A model generated the notes under the pieces. That model was not told the DNA's origin, searched no databases, and was given only the letters and a program-made list of their open reading frames with translations. Positions 24,953-38,715 of a DNA stretch of 64,000 nucleotides are shown piece by piece; positions within the stretch are counted from its first letter, which is position 1; each line of letters begins with the position of its first letter. A program made the translations under genes and the position numbers. The DNA comes from Rhynchospora pubera. Taxonomy: Eukaryota; Streptophyta; Magnoliopsida; Poales; Cyperaceae. The stretch spans positions 152,887,461-152,951,460 of the forward strand of contig CM051460.1 in assembly GCA_028095005.1 (NCBI GenBank). The letters are read 5' to 3'.

Positions 24953-25141
24953 GGCTCCGTTTGGATGCGTTGAGAATAAGGTAGGAAGAAGGAAAAATGG
25001 AAGAAATTTATTGGGAAGGGGTAAATTTATTGGGAAGTGTGTAACTTTTGTGAAGAGTTTGGATGATTAGAAATAAATTTATTGGTAAAAGGTGGTTATT
25101 CTTTATTCCTTATTCCGGAAAGAAGCCATCCAAACGGAGCC
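24953..25141. mobile_element. Tourist-like MITE, complete
   Basis: Perfect 15-bp terminal inverted repeats (GGCTCCGTTTGGATG and CATCCAAACGGAGCC) are flanked by TAA on both sides (24950-24952 and 25142-25144). The length is 189 bp. Trinucleotide TWA duplications are typical of PIF/Harbinger elements. The interior shares GGGAAGTGTGTAACTTT with the nested MITE at 10701-10970, so both belong to one family. Confidence 0.85.
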
Positions 25142-25144
25142 TAA

Positions 25145-27306
25145 GGTACATCGTCCTTGGCGACAAATATCGACAATTTAAATCCCAAATTAAAATTTGG
25201 ATCTTTAATATTAGACGAGCTATGATACACATGTAAACTATTTGAGTTAAATCGCTGCGGGCTGAATTGCTACATATCCTCTAATTAACTTCATAATGCA
25301 TCTCTAATAGGCATTCTAAAACATTTGGGTTCACTTTAAATGGGCTGCATAAAAAAGTTTCTTCTAGTACAATCATGTTTGACGCGCTCGCAGAATCAAA
25401 TATAAAAAAAAAAAATCAAAGAATCTTAATTTTTATATGCATGATAATTTTATCACGTAGATTGCATCCAAAGTTTCATATTTTTCAAATTTGAAAGGCG
25501 TGACTCGCATTATCTTCTCTCGTGATAATCAATGAGAAATTTTTAATTCTGAATTTGTTAATAACGAAAGCATTATGTAGAAGTAATTTTGTTTCATGTT
25601 ATCCGTTTTATTTTGAGGAATTACGTCATAGTTATCCACTGGATGCGAATGATTTTAGGGTCAAATTGGTCAAAGGAATTCTTTTTGCCTCCTAAATAGA
25701 CGTTCCCTCCGAAACTAAGTTTAAAACTTTAAATTGGTTCTTTTGATATCAAGTGTGGTTAACGGCTACTTCTACCATATAACCCTGGAAAATGTCATCT
25801 ATTACTTCCTGTTTGTTAATATGCCGACGGCTATATCCAACGGTCTACTTTTTTTTATTGCTAACTTGCAATTTTCTGCATAGTTCATATAAGCAAAAGT
25901 GGTTGTGTAATTAAGCAAAATCCCATTTGAGTCAGCACGCTAATAATTAAGCAAAAGTCGAGACCAAATTTCGTTATATTCATTTTACTTGAAATTAAGG
26001 TGACATTGGTTTAATTTGATCATTTTTTAATCAAAATTATTTTTTTAGAAAAACTTGACAGTGGCCGGTAGATTTTTTAAACAAAATTGTTAAGGGGTTT
26101 ACCTTTGAGCCTTTATTTGGATCAAGTTCAATCATCACCGTCATTATAGGTATCTATGGCTGAGTTTTGACTCGGATAATCAGCATTTAAGTTTCTTTTT
26201 TTTTTTTGGTGTGTTTCGACAATGAGTTAGAATAGAGAACGATACTAATTTATTTTCTTAGGAAACAACACAATTTTAATTGCCATTTTTCTTTTGACCG
26301 TCAAATATGAACTGCAAAATAGCCACTAATCTAAATCAGCTACCATAATTCATCCATCTTATTTTAAAATACCCTCAAACCTAATCTTGAGTTTACTGAG
26401 TTTGAAATTAAAGAAAAAATAATCTGATTTTTAAGTTAGATCTTTGCATACAGGATAATAATAATAATATATTTTTTTAAAAGTTAAATAGCACGTAGGC
26501 ATTTGCATACAGGTTAATTGTAAGCATGCAACTGCATGCGTGTGTAATCCTAACAGGCTAACACCAATTTTTAGATTTGTGCTGTAAATGTTTTTTTTTT
26601 TATCCGATCTTAATGTCAGTGGGGCTGTGCCGCTCCAGCATTTTAATCACCATGATATAAACAAAACATGTTAAAAAAAAGTATTGTTAGCACGGAACTT
26701 CCGTGGAAAGATATATTTCCTTCTCCAAAATTCGACCGTTACAATAGTACTTGTACAAAGCAAAGAGTATATCACACCATGCATCCACCGTCTCCTTTTT
26801 TCACCGTGTGTCATTGATCTGGACCGTCCATTTTGAGCAGCATAATAGACGCTTTAGACCATGCTGTGCATGTGAACTTCCTTTAATAGTTTAATTCCTT
26901 TCCATTGTTTTGCTTAGATCTGGACCAACAACAAAGATACTCATAATAATTATGTCAAATTACTTTAAAATTTTGGGATGTTATGGACCGCATAAAAACA
27001 TGTCTGTATCAATTAAAAGAAAAATTTGCTACAAAATTAGAAAGTGCAACAAACACTGCAAATATTATTAATGTTATATGAATGATAACACATAAGTAGA
27101 AATTGAAAAGTCTACGAACATAACATTGGAAATTTATAATAATAGAATGCACAAAACTACAAAAATGCCTTGTGTGCTCAAACAAGTCACTTAATAATAA
27201 TAAAACAATGAGTTATCGAGGCAAGTAAAATTAAGTATATTAAAAAGGTGGGTTATCTTTATTATTTTAGATGTACTAGGACCAATATGCAAAATAATGT
27301 GTTGTC
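25145..27306. other. AT-rich intergenic DNA without recognised genes
   Basis: About 2.2 kb of AT-rich DNA with homopolymer runs. The open frames are short and lack protein-like composition. Nothing identifiable was seen. Confidence 0.6.
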
Positions 27307-27478
27307 GCCCTGATCAAACTCCCATTTTTTAAACATGGGAATTTCATTTTATTGGAAAAATTTGTATCAAAATGAATGAATTTGATGTCATTTGATTGGA
27401 ATTTTTATATATAATTAGAGTAAAATTAATTGAAATGAAATGAAATCCCGCGTAAAAAAAAACATTTTGATGAGGGCC
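27307..27478. mobile_element. Decayed MITE, GGCCCTGATCAAAA family (copy 1)
   Basis: The ends GCCCTGATCAAA and TTTTGATGAGGGCC are inverted repeats matching two better preserved copies at 33176 and 50975. The interior has the family's ATGAAATGAAATCCC and TGATGTCATTTGATTGGAATT words. The left end has lost a base or two and no clear target duplication remains. Confidence 0.7.
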
Positions 27479-27699
27479 TAACTGTCGATGTGTTTTTCTT
27501 GCCAAGAAACCCCCTAGAAATTAACTTCCGTCAGTTGTCTGTTTAGGAATGGTATACACTAGGTAACAAAATATGCAACAAGTCCAACCATTCGGCTTAG
27601 TTTCCCAGCATCACTATTTTTTTTGCGTAATAAATTTACAAATTATCGTGTGAACTAAGTCAAACAATACACGCACATCAACTCACCACACAGTTTCTT

Positions 27700-28059
27700 C
27701 TCTAAACATGTCACAGAAAATCAAAGAACAATTTTCTTTTTCTCGCCAAACGGCTGAAACCAAAACCAATATGATATTTAATTCCTCCTCGCATATTTCA
27801 CCCGAACCCACTCCTCTCCTCTTCTCTTCTCTCATTCCGAAACAAAATTGGGAAAAATAGAGAGAAACGAAGAGAGGCAGAGAAACTGAGATACTCAGAA
27901 AATGCCTCTTCCTTCCTCTCTTTCAATCGAGATTTTGCCTTGATCCGATCTCCCATTCGATTGAATTTAGATCTAATCATTTCCCTTTCCCAAACCCTAG
28001 AATTTTCGATTTTTTTGATTGAATCTTCTCTGAAATTGTATTTCGCCTCCGAGGTCTGA
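27700..28059 (+). promoter_or_regulatory. Upstream region and 5'UTR of the PTM-like gene
   Basis: A pyrimidine-rich leader begins at about 27784 and contains CAAACCCTAGAATTTTC, a telo-box-like motif, at about 27990. No clear TATA box was identified and no upstream intron is needed to reach the start codon. Confidence 0.4.
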
Positions 28060-31000
28060 ATGGACCTTGTGGGGAAACCAATATGCAAAAAGCTGAATCG
28101 TTATGGCGTGTACAAAGGAGTAGTGGATTCGTTTGATCCAGAGGCAGGTTGTTTCAAGGTTTCTTACGAGGACGGCGATTCTGCGAAACTCTACTTGCAG
28201 GAAGTGCGATCAATGCTGGCTGAGACGAAGGAAGAGATTTCAGAGGGTTCTGAGGAGACGGAGATGGAGAATGGCAGTTCTGATGCGAATCAGAATGGTC
28301 ATGTGGAGAGTACTCCAGGGATTGAAAGGGGTAGTGAGAAAAAATTGAGCAAAAAGCGCCGGAAATCTGAACTGGGAAGTGACAGTCCGGTTACGCCTCT
28401 GAGAAGGAGTTCACGTCAAGCTGCGAATGCCGCCAAAGCTGTGGCTCTATCGACCCCTGATCCTGATGAATCCGCTGTTCAAGTATCAAATAGGAAACCC
28501 AAATTGGGATCCCCTTCAACTACCCGCAGAAGTGGGTCTCGTAGGAAGGGCTTGGAAGTTCCTGATCTGGGTCCCAAGGAAGAGTTGCCGCCTTCTTCCA
28601 CGGACCTCAATTTGGAGGGACTTCCCGCTCTCGATTTTTTTGCAGTTTATGCTTTTTTGAGATCCATGAGCAAGCAATTTTTTCTGGGGCCTTTTCATCC
28701 AGAGACCTTTCTGGCAGCCTTGCAGTGTACTGTTGTAAATCCTCTGATCGATTCGGTCCACTTTGCATTGCTACATGCTTTAAAGGGGCATTTGGAGGTT
28801 TTGTCAAATGAAGGATCTCCGTCAGCTGCTCACTGTATCAGGTATTTACTGTTAAAAATGCAACACTAACTTAATTTTGTCAATTAGTTAAAGTTGGTCC
28901 TGTAAAAGGCAAATTAGAATTATGTTTGCTTGAGTCTGCATAAAATTAAATTTACTTGTGGTCCTTGAGGAAAGAAAACAAAAGATTAAAAAAAAAAAGG
29001 AAGGGTACTGTCAAGTTGAGCTTTCATATTGTAAAATTTGTAACTTCTTATTTGATTCCAACCAATTAATTACATTGATATGTTCCCTTAAATGTTATGT
29101 ACAATATATCTATGTAGGAACCTGAATTGGGATCTCTTGGATCTATTTACTTGGCCGGTATTTCTTGCTGAGTATTTGTTGATTCACGGCTCTGAAACTA
29201 AACCCAGTATCAAGCTACCACAGTTGAGCCTCTTGAGCATCGAGTATTACAAACAGCCTGCAGAGGCAAAACTTGAGCTCCTTCGTTGCCTGTGTGATGA
29301 TGTCATTGATGTTGGGTCAATTCATGCTGAACTTGAGCAAAGAGAGACGAGAAGTGAGTTGGATCCAACTGAAGAGATTAGTCAGCCTAAGAAGAGAGGC
29401 AGAAAAAGAAAGTTCATTTCATCAAATGCTGAGGATGGTTCTGTTGAGGATGGAAATAGCGATGAGTGTTACCTATGTGGGATTGATGGTAGTTTGATAT
29501 GCTGTGATGGGTGCCCAAAGGCATTTCACTCCAAGTGTATTGGGGCTGTAAAGGATCTATTGCCAGATGGAGATTGGTATTGCCCTGAGTGTTCAGTGAG
29601 GACAAATGAAGGAGATGATAAATCACCATCAAAGCTTTCAAGGGGAGGAGAAATTGTGGGAATTGATCCACATGGACGCGCATATATCTGGAGTTGTGAT
29701 CATCTTCTTGTGTATGTCATCTATCTTTCCTTTTATGTGTTGTTGTCACTTTTATAAGCAGCATCACTAAGGGTCTTTACATCGTTTGACTCTACCTATT
29801 AGTACTTTTAGGTTAATGTACAACTAGACTTGCTTGCTTGCGCAAAACTAAGCTATAGGACTTATATTAGTAGTTTATTGACTAGTAATGCAACCTTCCC
29901 GCCAACTTCTTTTGCGGCAGTTAGCATATCTAATATCTAATTCATTTACCAAATTGGTTTGTCGAGGTTGTAACCAAATTAGTTGCTAATGTGTGCCAAT
30001 TTTATGGTCATATGCACTCTTCTTGCCCCATCAGGGTAACTGCTATATCTTTTTTAACAAAATGCTTGTTGTTTACTGTATGATTTTCAGATTAGCTATT
30101 AGGAATTATATTAAAGCTAAACTGTTTCAAATATTGAACTATGGTTTAAACTCTTGGTCATGTTATCAATTAGATGACATTAAGTAGATATTATATATGC
30201 CAATTTTCATATTGTGAAACATGATGTTATACTTTTTCAAATATACTGCATAACTGCCAAAAAAAAATTAAATATATAATGGTTTTGAAACTTCCAAGTT
30301 TTCATAGTATATTGGTGGATGGTTATCAATAATTTAAATTTGAAATTCTTGTTTTCCTATTTTAGTTATTCATATTTGTAGAAAATTAATCCATTGTTCT
30401 TGCCATATTCAGCTCGGAATCATATGAGACGGATAGTTCCTGCCGCTATTACAGTAAAAAAGACCTCCCTTCTGTTCTTGGAGTGTTGAAATCAACCCAT
30501 CCTTCATACTACACTATCGTAGATGCAATTTCAGCCTGTTCTGGTCTTTCTGCTGATTCTGTTGATCATTCTTCCTTTGATTTATCTCATAAGAAAAATT
30601 TGTCCAAATCCTTGGATATGGAAGCCTATTCAACTTTGGGTAAACTACCCATACAATATGAGTCCGAAAATGGTACAATTGCAGAATCTGAGGATGACAA
30701 ACTTGCTGTTGGTCCTGGTTGGAACAGGACTGGTAAATCAGCAACTGAAAGAAAGAAAGGAGGTGAGTTTGAACATCATTCAGATGTGATCTGTTATACC
30801 AATTCTTATAGTTTTGGCCGACTGGCTTCTGCCATTTCAGTTGAGTTTGCACGTATACTAGCTGAAAATAAAGAGCTGAAGAAACCTATTGAGGATCTAC
30901 GGCCATTACAAATGAAAGCTATTGCTAACAAGTCACCTTCCTTCTGTTGGTACACATACAAGAAGCTGCCTCTTGTAGTGCAAAAGGAAAGTTGTGGCTG

Positions 31001-34000
31001 GTGCCACCTTTGCCGATCTTCAGATGATGAATCAGACAATACTGACTGTGTGTTCAAAACTGGATTGGATAACACACAATCTGAGAGTTTGAGCAAGACA
31101 TGCACGGGGCTTCCATCTGAGAAGAACAGGACTCACATATTATCAGCTATTCAGCAGCTTCTTTTATTGGAGGAGCGTGTGCGGGGTCTTCTTTCAGGTC
31201 CTTGGGAGGACCCACAATACAATGGGTCATGGCGTAGGGCTGTGTTGAAGGCTTCCAATGTGTTATCTCTGGGCAAATCACTTTTGAAGGTTACTTGTAG
31301 TTATTACTTAAACTTGTAGTATACTAAATTTCGATACGTTATTACATTCGAGAGATTTTCCATAAGCAAGGATAATAAGGAAAATAAAATTGTTTTATTA
31401 TTTAATTTAGATAAATTTTGGGTGGTACCTTAGCTTTATGCTTGTAAAAATCCATATGTTAGAAACAATCTCCTGTCTTTAAAAGAAAGATTGACATTTT
31501 GTTTGTCCATTAAGTGGTATTGTGATTCTTATGTTTCCATTGTTTGCCACGTCATGTATTTTTAGCTGGAGAGCAGTTTACGCCGCGTTGCTCTGTTTGC
31601 TGACTGGACACGGCCAGTGGATTCGACTGCAGTTGTTGGTTCAGCAGTGCACATCTCAATCCGACCAGTACATAATGTATCTAAAGGCATGATTAGTGGT
31701 AGAAAGCCTGGGAGACCAAGTAGGAAATCTTTTATCCGGATTCAATCCAACAGCGAATCAGCAGTTGGCATAAATTGGTGGAGAGGTGGAAGGTTGTCAC
31801 GCGAAGTCTTTCACTGGAAGTTGTTGCCTCAAACCCTTGCATCCAAGGCTGCTCGACAAGGTTTGCACTGTTTTTAACTCAACTAGCGTGTACTGATACC
31901 TACATACTTTTTTATGGTATTAGATAGTTAATATCATTATCAGTAGTTTAGTGCTATGAAATCCGTGCCATGCTGGCAAAAGCTTACATTCCTTGCACAA
32001 ATTATGCACTGTGAAATGGTGCCTGTATTTGGATTTCTGTGTGGGTTTGACATTAGATATTAAGCTTAAATTAAAGAGTGATGCTTATACATTCAAAACT
32101 TTTTTCAGCTGGATGGAAGAGAATTCCCACCGTGGTATACCCTGATGGCTCAGACATCATTGCTAGGAGACTTAAGTGTGTTGCATGGCGTGCAACTGTT
32201 GAAATGTCAAAAACTGTTTCTCAACTTGTATTTATGGTAAGGTTAACTAAGAGTTTTTTATGTTGATGTATGTTGAGGTAAATTTTTTTCGTTTTGTATT
32301 TCATATACGTTTTTTTATTGTGTACTACACCTTGAATCAGATATAAATGTGGATGATGGAGCACTACAAAACTAAGTGGATCTTAAAAAGAAGCCGTGTG
32401 CATAATAATAAAATCTTTTGCTCATATTTCTCTCTTTTCTTCTTTTCAGATCAAAGAATTAGAATCTTACATCAAGTGGGCTGATATTTCGACTGCTGAA
32501 CCATTTTCTCCTGTGACCAAGGAAACCAAAAAAACTGCAAAGCAGTTCAAGAAGGTCATTGTTCGTAGAAAGGAAATGGATGGGATGAACACCAGATACC
32601 TTCTTGACTTTGGCAAGAGGAAAAAGGAGCAAATACCCCCTATTGTTGTGAGATATGGCACGAAGCATGAAGAACCCACCAGTGAGAGAGTCAAGTATTG
32701 GCTGGGTGAAAACTGTGTCCCTCTCAACCTCGTGAGAGCTTTTGAGGAAAGAAAATTCAGCCGGCAGCTAAAAAAGAAAGATGGCTCAACTTCAAGCAAG
32801 CACACTGAACCCAAACCAAAGAAAAGAGCTGCTCCTTTAGACAAACTGAATGACTCGAGATCAAAGAAAAGGAGACGTTGTGATGCTTTTGACTACTTAC
32901 TTGAAAAAGCACAGAAGATGGAGAAAAAGGAATGCAGTCACTGCAATCAAGATGTACCCATCAGGTACCTGTAATAATAATTAAAAATTGTGATCGGTAA
33001 ATTCCAGCATTGAACATGGGAGGTTTGTACCATAGTTGTTTTATGTTGCACCAGTACATTTTTCATTGCATGCTTGGGTTCTGGCGGAAAATTGGTGGAA
33101 TGGGCTGGAATTCTGTTGGGACCCACAATTTTTCTTCCTCATCTAGGACCTGAGGTTACCTGTGTTTGTCATTTAGGCCCTGATCAAAATGTTTTTTACG
33201 CAGGATTTCATTTCATTTCAATTGATTTCACAGGATTTTGTTGGATCTAATTATATGGGAATTCCAACCAAATGTCACCAAATCCATTCATTTTGATCAA
33301 GAAGTTTCCAACAAAGTGAAATGAAACGAAATCCCATGTTAAAAAAATGGGATTTTGATCAGGGCCTTAGTGTTTCTTTGTGTGCCTTTTTTACTGGTTT
33401 GTGTTAGATCAAACTGGGATGGTAATGAAATTTAAAGAATTGCCCGGAAAAAATTTCTGATGTTATTTAATGCTATTTCACTTACTTCTATTATTTTCAT
33501 TTATTTTGTTCTGCAGTGAAGCGGTGAACTGCCAACTATGTGAGGGTATGCTGCTTAAGACATCCACTTTATTATTTGTCTTATAATTCAGTTAATCTGA
33601 ATCTATTTGCATTGCTTGATTTTCTTAATAGTCTTAATACTTTTTAAGTAACGTCTTCCATTTTACTTTTCACACGTGACCTTATGGTTGTCCACCTTTC
33701 AACTTGTTGACTAAACCAGTCAAAGTCTATATCATTTAAGTTTTTTCCAGTTCTATTGCAATTGCCCTGCTTTGGTCGCCAAATTGACCCAAAAAAGGTG
33801 CTGCATTTATAGGATCAATTCTCTGAAATATATTTTTCCTGTGACATAATTGGATGTCTTGTGAATAGAACAAGTTTATTTTGAGGGATTAATTTATGGT
33901 GTCATACTGTGTCAATGCATATCTACAATACCACGGTGGAATTTAGCTTTAGTCTTTAGACAAAACATTTTCATTGAAATTAGGAAACATTTTGAACAAT

Positions 34001-35476
34001 GTACGGTCTTTGCATTTGAATATTATTTATTGTCTAGCTCTTTAATTATCCGATTTCTTCTATTACATGAAAAGGGTTTTTCCACCGGAAGCATTTTAGA
34101 GTGCCCAAAGGTGCTACTACAGCAGTCTTCACCTGTGCCAAATGCAAGGATGATACTGCCAAAACAAAGAAGGTTAGCCCACTGAAGAAAAAACCAAAGG
34201 CTTCCCCGCATAAAAAGAAGAAGAAGAAAGGTGTCAACCTCAAGAAAAAGGTTGAATTGAGGAGAAGTGAGCGGCTGCTTGCCATGAAACCTCTGCCGAA
34301 AAAACCTAAGAAGAAATCCAAGAATTCAAAAAAGGCTGTGGCAAAACCTAAAAAAGAGAAGGTAAAGCCTTCGGCTGAATCTGTAACTGACCTGACCTGG
34401 CCTAAGAGGAAGCGAACTATTTCCCCACATTCCTACTGGCTCAATGGCCTTCAATGGACACGAAAACCAGATGATGATTTGGGAAACGATTTCAGGAGGT
34501 CAAAAGTGGTTTTACATGCTCAGAACTTGGAGATGGAGAGTGTTTCACAGCCAGTGTGTTCTCTCTGCTCAAAGGATACAACCGAGCATCTTTACATTGC
34601 CTGTGAGAAATGTGGAGGTATGGGAGACTGAATCATTTTAAGTTGATATTCAAATATATCATAAAGGGATGGTTCAGTCACTTTTTTTCTTTTTGTTTTT
34701 GTTTTTGTTTTACAGAGTGGTTTCATGGAGATGCCTATCAGGTAACACCTGAGAACATACACAAGCTGATAGGCTTCAAGTGTCACAAATGTCGCAAGAG
34801 AGGTACGCCGACGTGCCCGCATATGGATTTGCCTCAAGAAGAGTTGAATGGAGACCAGACAACCAGTAGCTTTCTTAAGGGGATTCTGGCACCAGGTTCT
34901 ATTACTGGAACAGAAGATGGATTTGCTGAGGTTCATGACCTAATGGACATGGATGAGGTTCATGCCCAAGCAACTGGGCCAGCTGTGGCTATTTGTAGTG
35001 AGGTGCAAGCATGCCTGAATGGACGAATTGGCTCCACTGATGACCACCTTAACATGGCCCAGAAGGACATAGAAGGATTTTTGAAAGTCCTTACTGGAGG
35101 CGATAGCAGTTCAAAAGAGACGCATAATGGTACTTCTGTTGATACAGATCAGAGAGGTGACAGTAATACTACCTTGTTTGAAAATGAGATTCTTGTCCCA
35201 GTATTTGAAATCGGGCTGTCAGGTGAAAGATGCACAGAAATGGCGTGTCTTCAGGCTGCTACTACTGTTGGTGTTGGTACTGAGGATTTTATGCATGCGG
35301 AGCAAGGAGATGGCACATCAAGTAGCAAGGAACATTTAAACGAGAAAATGAATTCTGAGGTGGTCAATGGGTTTGCGGTAGGTCCTTCTTTAGATCACCT
35401 TAAAGAAAATTTGGACTCTTCTTATCAAAAGATGGAAGGAGGAGACGTAGTTCATAAATTAGAGGGGTTAGGATGA
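28060..35476 (+). CDS. PTM-like nuclear protein with Tudor-like, DDT, WHIM and PHD domains, complete, 9 exons
   Basis: Exons: 28060-28841, 29118-29711, 30413-31289, 31566-31860, 32109-32236, 32450-32964, 33517-33545, 34075-34617, 34716-35476. They join in phase to 1,507 aa. A Tudor/Agenet-like module (VSYEDGD) occupies residues 1-52. A DDT domain (LPALDFFAVYAFLRS) lies at about 180-250, with WHIM-type sequence to about 335. A basic AT-hook-like KKRGRKRK at 352-359 precedes a PHD finger at 378-422. Two more Cys/His clusters lie at about 1052-1110 and 1237-1290. The DDT plus WHIM pair marks partners of ISWI remodellers, and the PHD fingers suggest histone-tail binding. This order is that of the Arabidopsis PTM/At5g12400/At5g22760 group. 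No membrane segment, as proposed for PTM, is apparent near the C-terminus, so a purely nuclear paralogue is more likely. Confidence 0.9.
33176..33366. mobile_element. MITE, GGCCCTGATCAAAA family (copy 2), in an intron of the PTM-like gene
   Basis: The terminal inverted repeats GGCCCTGATCAAAA and TTTTGATCAGGGCC are flanked by TTA on both sides (33173-33175 and 33367-33369), giving a 191-bp PIF/Harbinger-type insertion. It lies in the sixth intron (32965-33516), and the splice sites around it are intact. Confidence 0.85.
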
Positions 35477-37590
35477 AAGTGGAATGATGGTTTTTTTCTT
35501 GTCTTGTGTAGGTCACCTTGAATTGACATCGACCTCAGGTCAAATTTACTTATTTTAGGTTTTACTTTTCTTATCATTGTTCTGCTATAGGCAATTGTTT
35601 ATCCATGTTGCAGCTGAATGGCTATCGTTTGCAAGATGCTTTGGGTATTAGGTCGCTGACATTGGGTTGGAGGTTATTTTTAGTTTTGTATAGATTACTA
35701 AGATTAAATTTAAACCTGGACCCTTTCTCAAACTCACTGATGGAATTAACCCCCTGAAATAAAAGACTGCCTAAGAGATGTTAAATGGGAAGCATTAATG
35801 GACCATAAAAGCCTTTAGTTTCCTGAGTGTAACTGATTTGTCCAAGCCTCTTGGAATTTATTTCCTACTAATTGAGGAGAAAGAAATAATGAGCCTACGT
35901 TGGAGCTTGTTCAACTACTAATCTGGTTTATGATCTTCTTCAAGTATTGTTTTACTGAAAGAACCTTGGCTCTAAGATTTGTTTGATTCTGTGATGTTAC
36001 TGTAATGTTGTTATCCGTGGTTTAGCTTTTTTGACAATGGTACTTTTAAGATGTAGGCGTGAGTGTAGATACTTCCCTCATTTTATAGATTGTAAATTTG
36101 AAACTTGAGATATTTATCTCATTGCGGTTGAAATTTATTTCACTGTGTTGATTACTTAACTGGCCTAACTTACGAATTTTGTCCTCAGCTACCAACCTGA
36201 ACCAACGTGATGTTTTGTCCAGTTATAGCGTAACAAGATGATGTGTAAATTGTTACTTTTTTCCCAACTTTGAGCGTCTGTCTGCGTTTTTGGGTTGTAG
36301 ATTTTTTTTCCTTTTTTTTTAAACTCCTTTTGATATGAATTAAGTATAAATTACATGTAAATGGTGAGGCCCCAGCTTCTCGTCACAGTACCAAAAATTT
36401 AAACATTAAAAATTGGATTCCTGGCTCCCAAAAATTTAAAGTAGCTTTTTTATATTCTTTTAGAAATTAGAAATGATAATCTGTTAAAGTGGTTAATTCA
36501 ATTTTTTTATTACCAAACTGCCGGAAGAGGAGAAATAGTAACTTTTTAATTTTTTTCTTCATTTTATTCTACTCCAATTTTTACTGTCATTTTTTTTGGA
36601 GTGAGGAAACAATTAACCACACGCACGCATCCAGCATCATGAAGCTAACAATAGGATTTTTTTTTCCCACTCATTTATTTTGCACTTTTTGCACCAGTTC
36701 ACAATGGTGACCGTTTCCGTATAGGCAAGCCCAGGCACATGCCTGGGCTTGAATTTAATTGGTGCCTAGGCTTGATCCATATAACAATTTTGTGCCGAAA
36801 AATTTTAAAATAGTATTAAATTATTATAATATATTAAAAATAATATCAATATAATAATATTTTTTAAATAGTATCACGAGATCGGAATCCCATATTCCGA
36901 ACGTAATATCGGAATCCAGGATTCCAAGATTCCATTTCTGTTTTATGATGGCTTTCTTTCCCATTCTCCGTTATATTTTTCTTCCAAAAAATTTATTGTA
37001 AACGGTTCAATTATTCTGTTTAAACTAACCATGCTTTTATTTCACCACTTAAGTATGTATAACAGTAAAAATATAACAGTGCATGCACTAAAATCTTTTT
37101 GTAAACGGTTCAACTTCTCTGTCTAAACTCAACAGTCTAAATATGCTTTTATTGCGCTGCAGAAGCCGAGGAGACGCAGGGAAGTAAGCCATAACATTAA
37201 TTTTACATACATGTCATCACAAGTATCACTTGCAGACATTTTCAACTAATGTTTAACTAATGTTGACTACTTTGACCAAGATTTTGCCTTTGACCTTTTG
37301 ACCAAGAGAAATTGTATAGTTTTATTTTAGCACCGAATAAAAAAAAATGAAATGAAGAATGACACCTCTCGCCCAATGTTTGCACGTGTATAAAAAAATC
37401 ATGAATTGTTGCTATATTAAATTTCACCTTCCTTTTATTGAAACCGCCGTATGCTCCTCTCTCTTTGAACTGTATCCGAATAAACCACTTTACCTTCTAA
37501 TTTCATGGAGTTTATATCCCACCTCCTAAATAAATTATACCATTTTCATACAATCGAATTGGCTGAATCCAATTGATTGCTTAAATTTGT
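35477..37590 (+). other. 3'UTR of the PTM-like gene and intergenic DNA
   Basis: The first few hundred bases are probably 3'UTR. The rest is AT-rich with no protein-like frame. A 12-bp-arm palindrome at 36726-36751 is the only structured site seen. Confidence 0.5.
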
Positions 37591-38715
37591 CGGCCGATTG
37601 AAGTTCCTACGTCGCCGTCGATTGAACAATCATTTTGATTCGTTTGTGATTTCTAGACCGTTTAATCAGGTAACTGGACTTTTCTATATTTAATTTCGTA
37701 TTGATTGATTGATTTGATTTATCGTTTAGTTTTGATTGAATATGTTTATTGAATTGTTATTGGTATATTTTATGGGTTATCGCGTTTGGAATTGAATGTG
37801 AATTTGGATATGAATTTTGAGCCCTGATCCTCCTAAGTTCGGGGAGGGGCCAGTCTTGATCCTCCTGAGATCGGGGAGGGACCACTGTGACTGACTGACT
37901 GAATATCTGCATCCGATTATCTCCGTAAAATATATTATTTGTTATGTGAATTAATTCGATCTGGTTGAACTTTGTTATATATTAATTAAATGTAGAGAAG
38001 TTGTGTCGTTAAATAATCGGTTACTGAGGTTTGTACTTGACTCTGTTTGTATTTCTGTTGCGATGTTTGTATTTCTGTTGCGACGTAGGTTGACGGGCCG
38101 TCGAATTGATGCAGAAGGTACGGCTCGCGTGACATTAATTATCTTCTTATATAAATCACCCTTCGATCCGCTTCTGAGCCGTGCCATCTTTCATACCTTC
38201 CATTCATCTCAAGTCTCTTCATATACCGAAATATCGTAGGAGATTTTCAATATCAAGAGATAGAGATAGAGAGAATTGCATCCTTGGTTACAGATTATAA
38301 GAAACTCTAAGGTAAATTTTGCTTATTTCGTTGCTTTTTGTTCAAGTTTTGAGTGTATTTATGACATCCGATCACTATTTTTTAATATTAGAGTAGCATC
38401 CTAATAAATGCAATTTATTTAAATAAATTGTTTCCTTTACTAGAAAAGAAAAATAGTGAAAGAATGAAACCATGGATTTTCTTTTATTTTCCTTTTTGTT
38501 TAGGGATTACTATATGTTGAATTATTTGGGTCATTGGGTTCCCAGAGAGCAATGTAACAAAGATTTGCAGTTCTGTACTTTCTCTAACAGAAAAAAAAAG
38601 ATTGAATTTCTCGTATGTTATAGAGAACTGTATTAGCTTTCACTTGTGTAAACTCTTCTTACATTCCTGATTTGTGTGAGCTGAACAGTTTCGCTTGAGT
38701 ACCAGAGCTCGGATC
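37590..38715 (+). promoter_or_regulatory. Promoter, 5'UTR exon and leader intron of the unknown gene
   Basis: TTATATAAATCACCC at about 38147 looks like a TATA box. A leader exon would end at 38311 (CTAAG then GTAAAT) and the intron would run to GAACAG at 38688, 27 bases before the ATG at 38716. The same arrangement is duplicated at 41140-42110. Upstream, two 32-bp direct repeats at about 37820-37881 each carry CCTCC and GGAGG arms. TGTTTGTATTTCTGTTGCGA is repeated at 38045-38084. Confidence 0.5.

Noticed and set aside
38695..38715. Earlier start for the 416-aa protein at a TTG codon
   Set aside because: The upstream codon is TTG, not ATG, and the first ATG (38716) has a good context just after the predicted splice acceptor.
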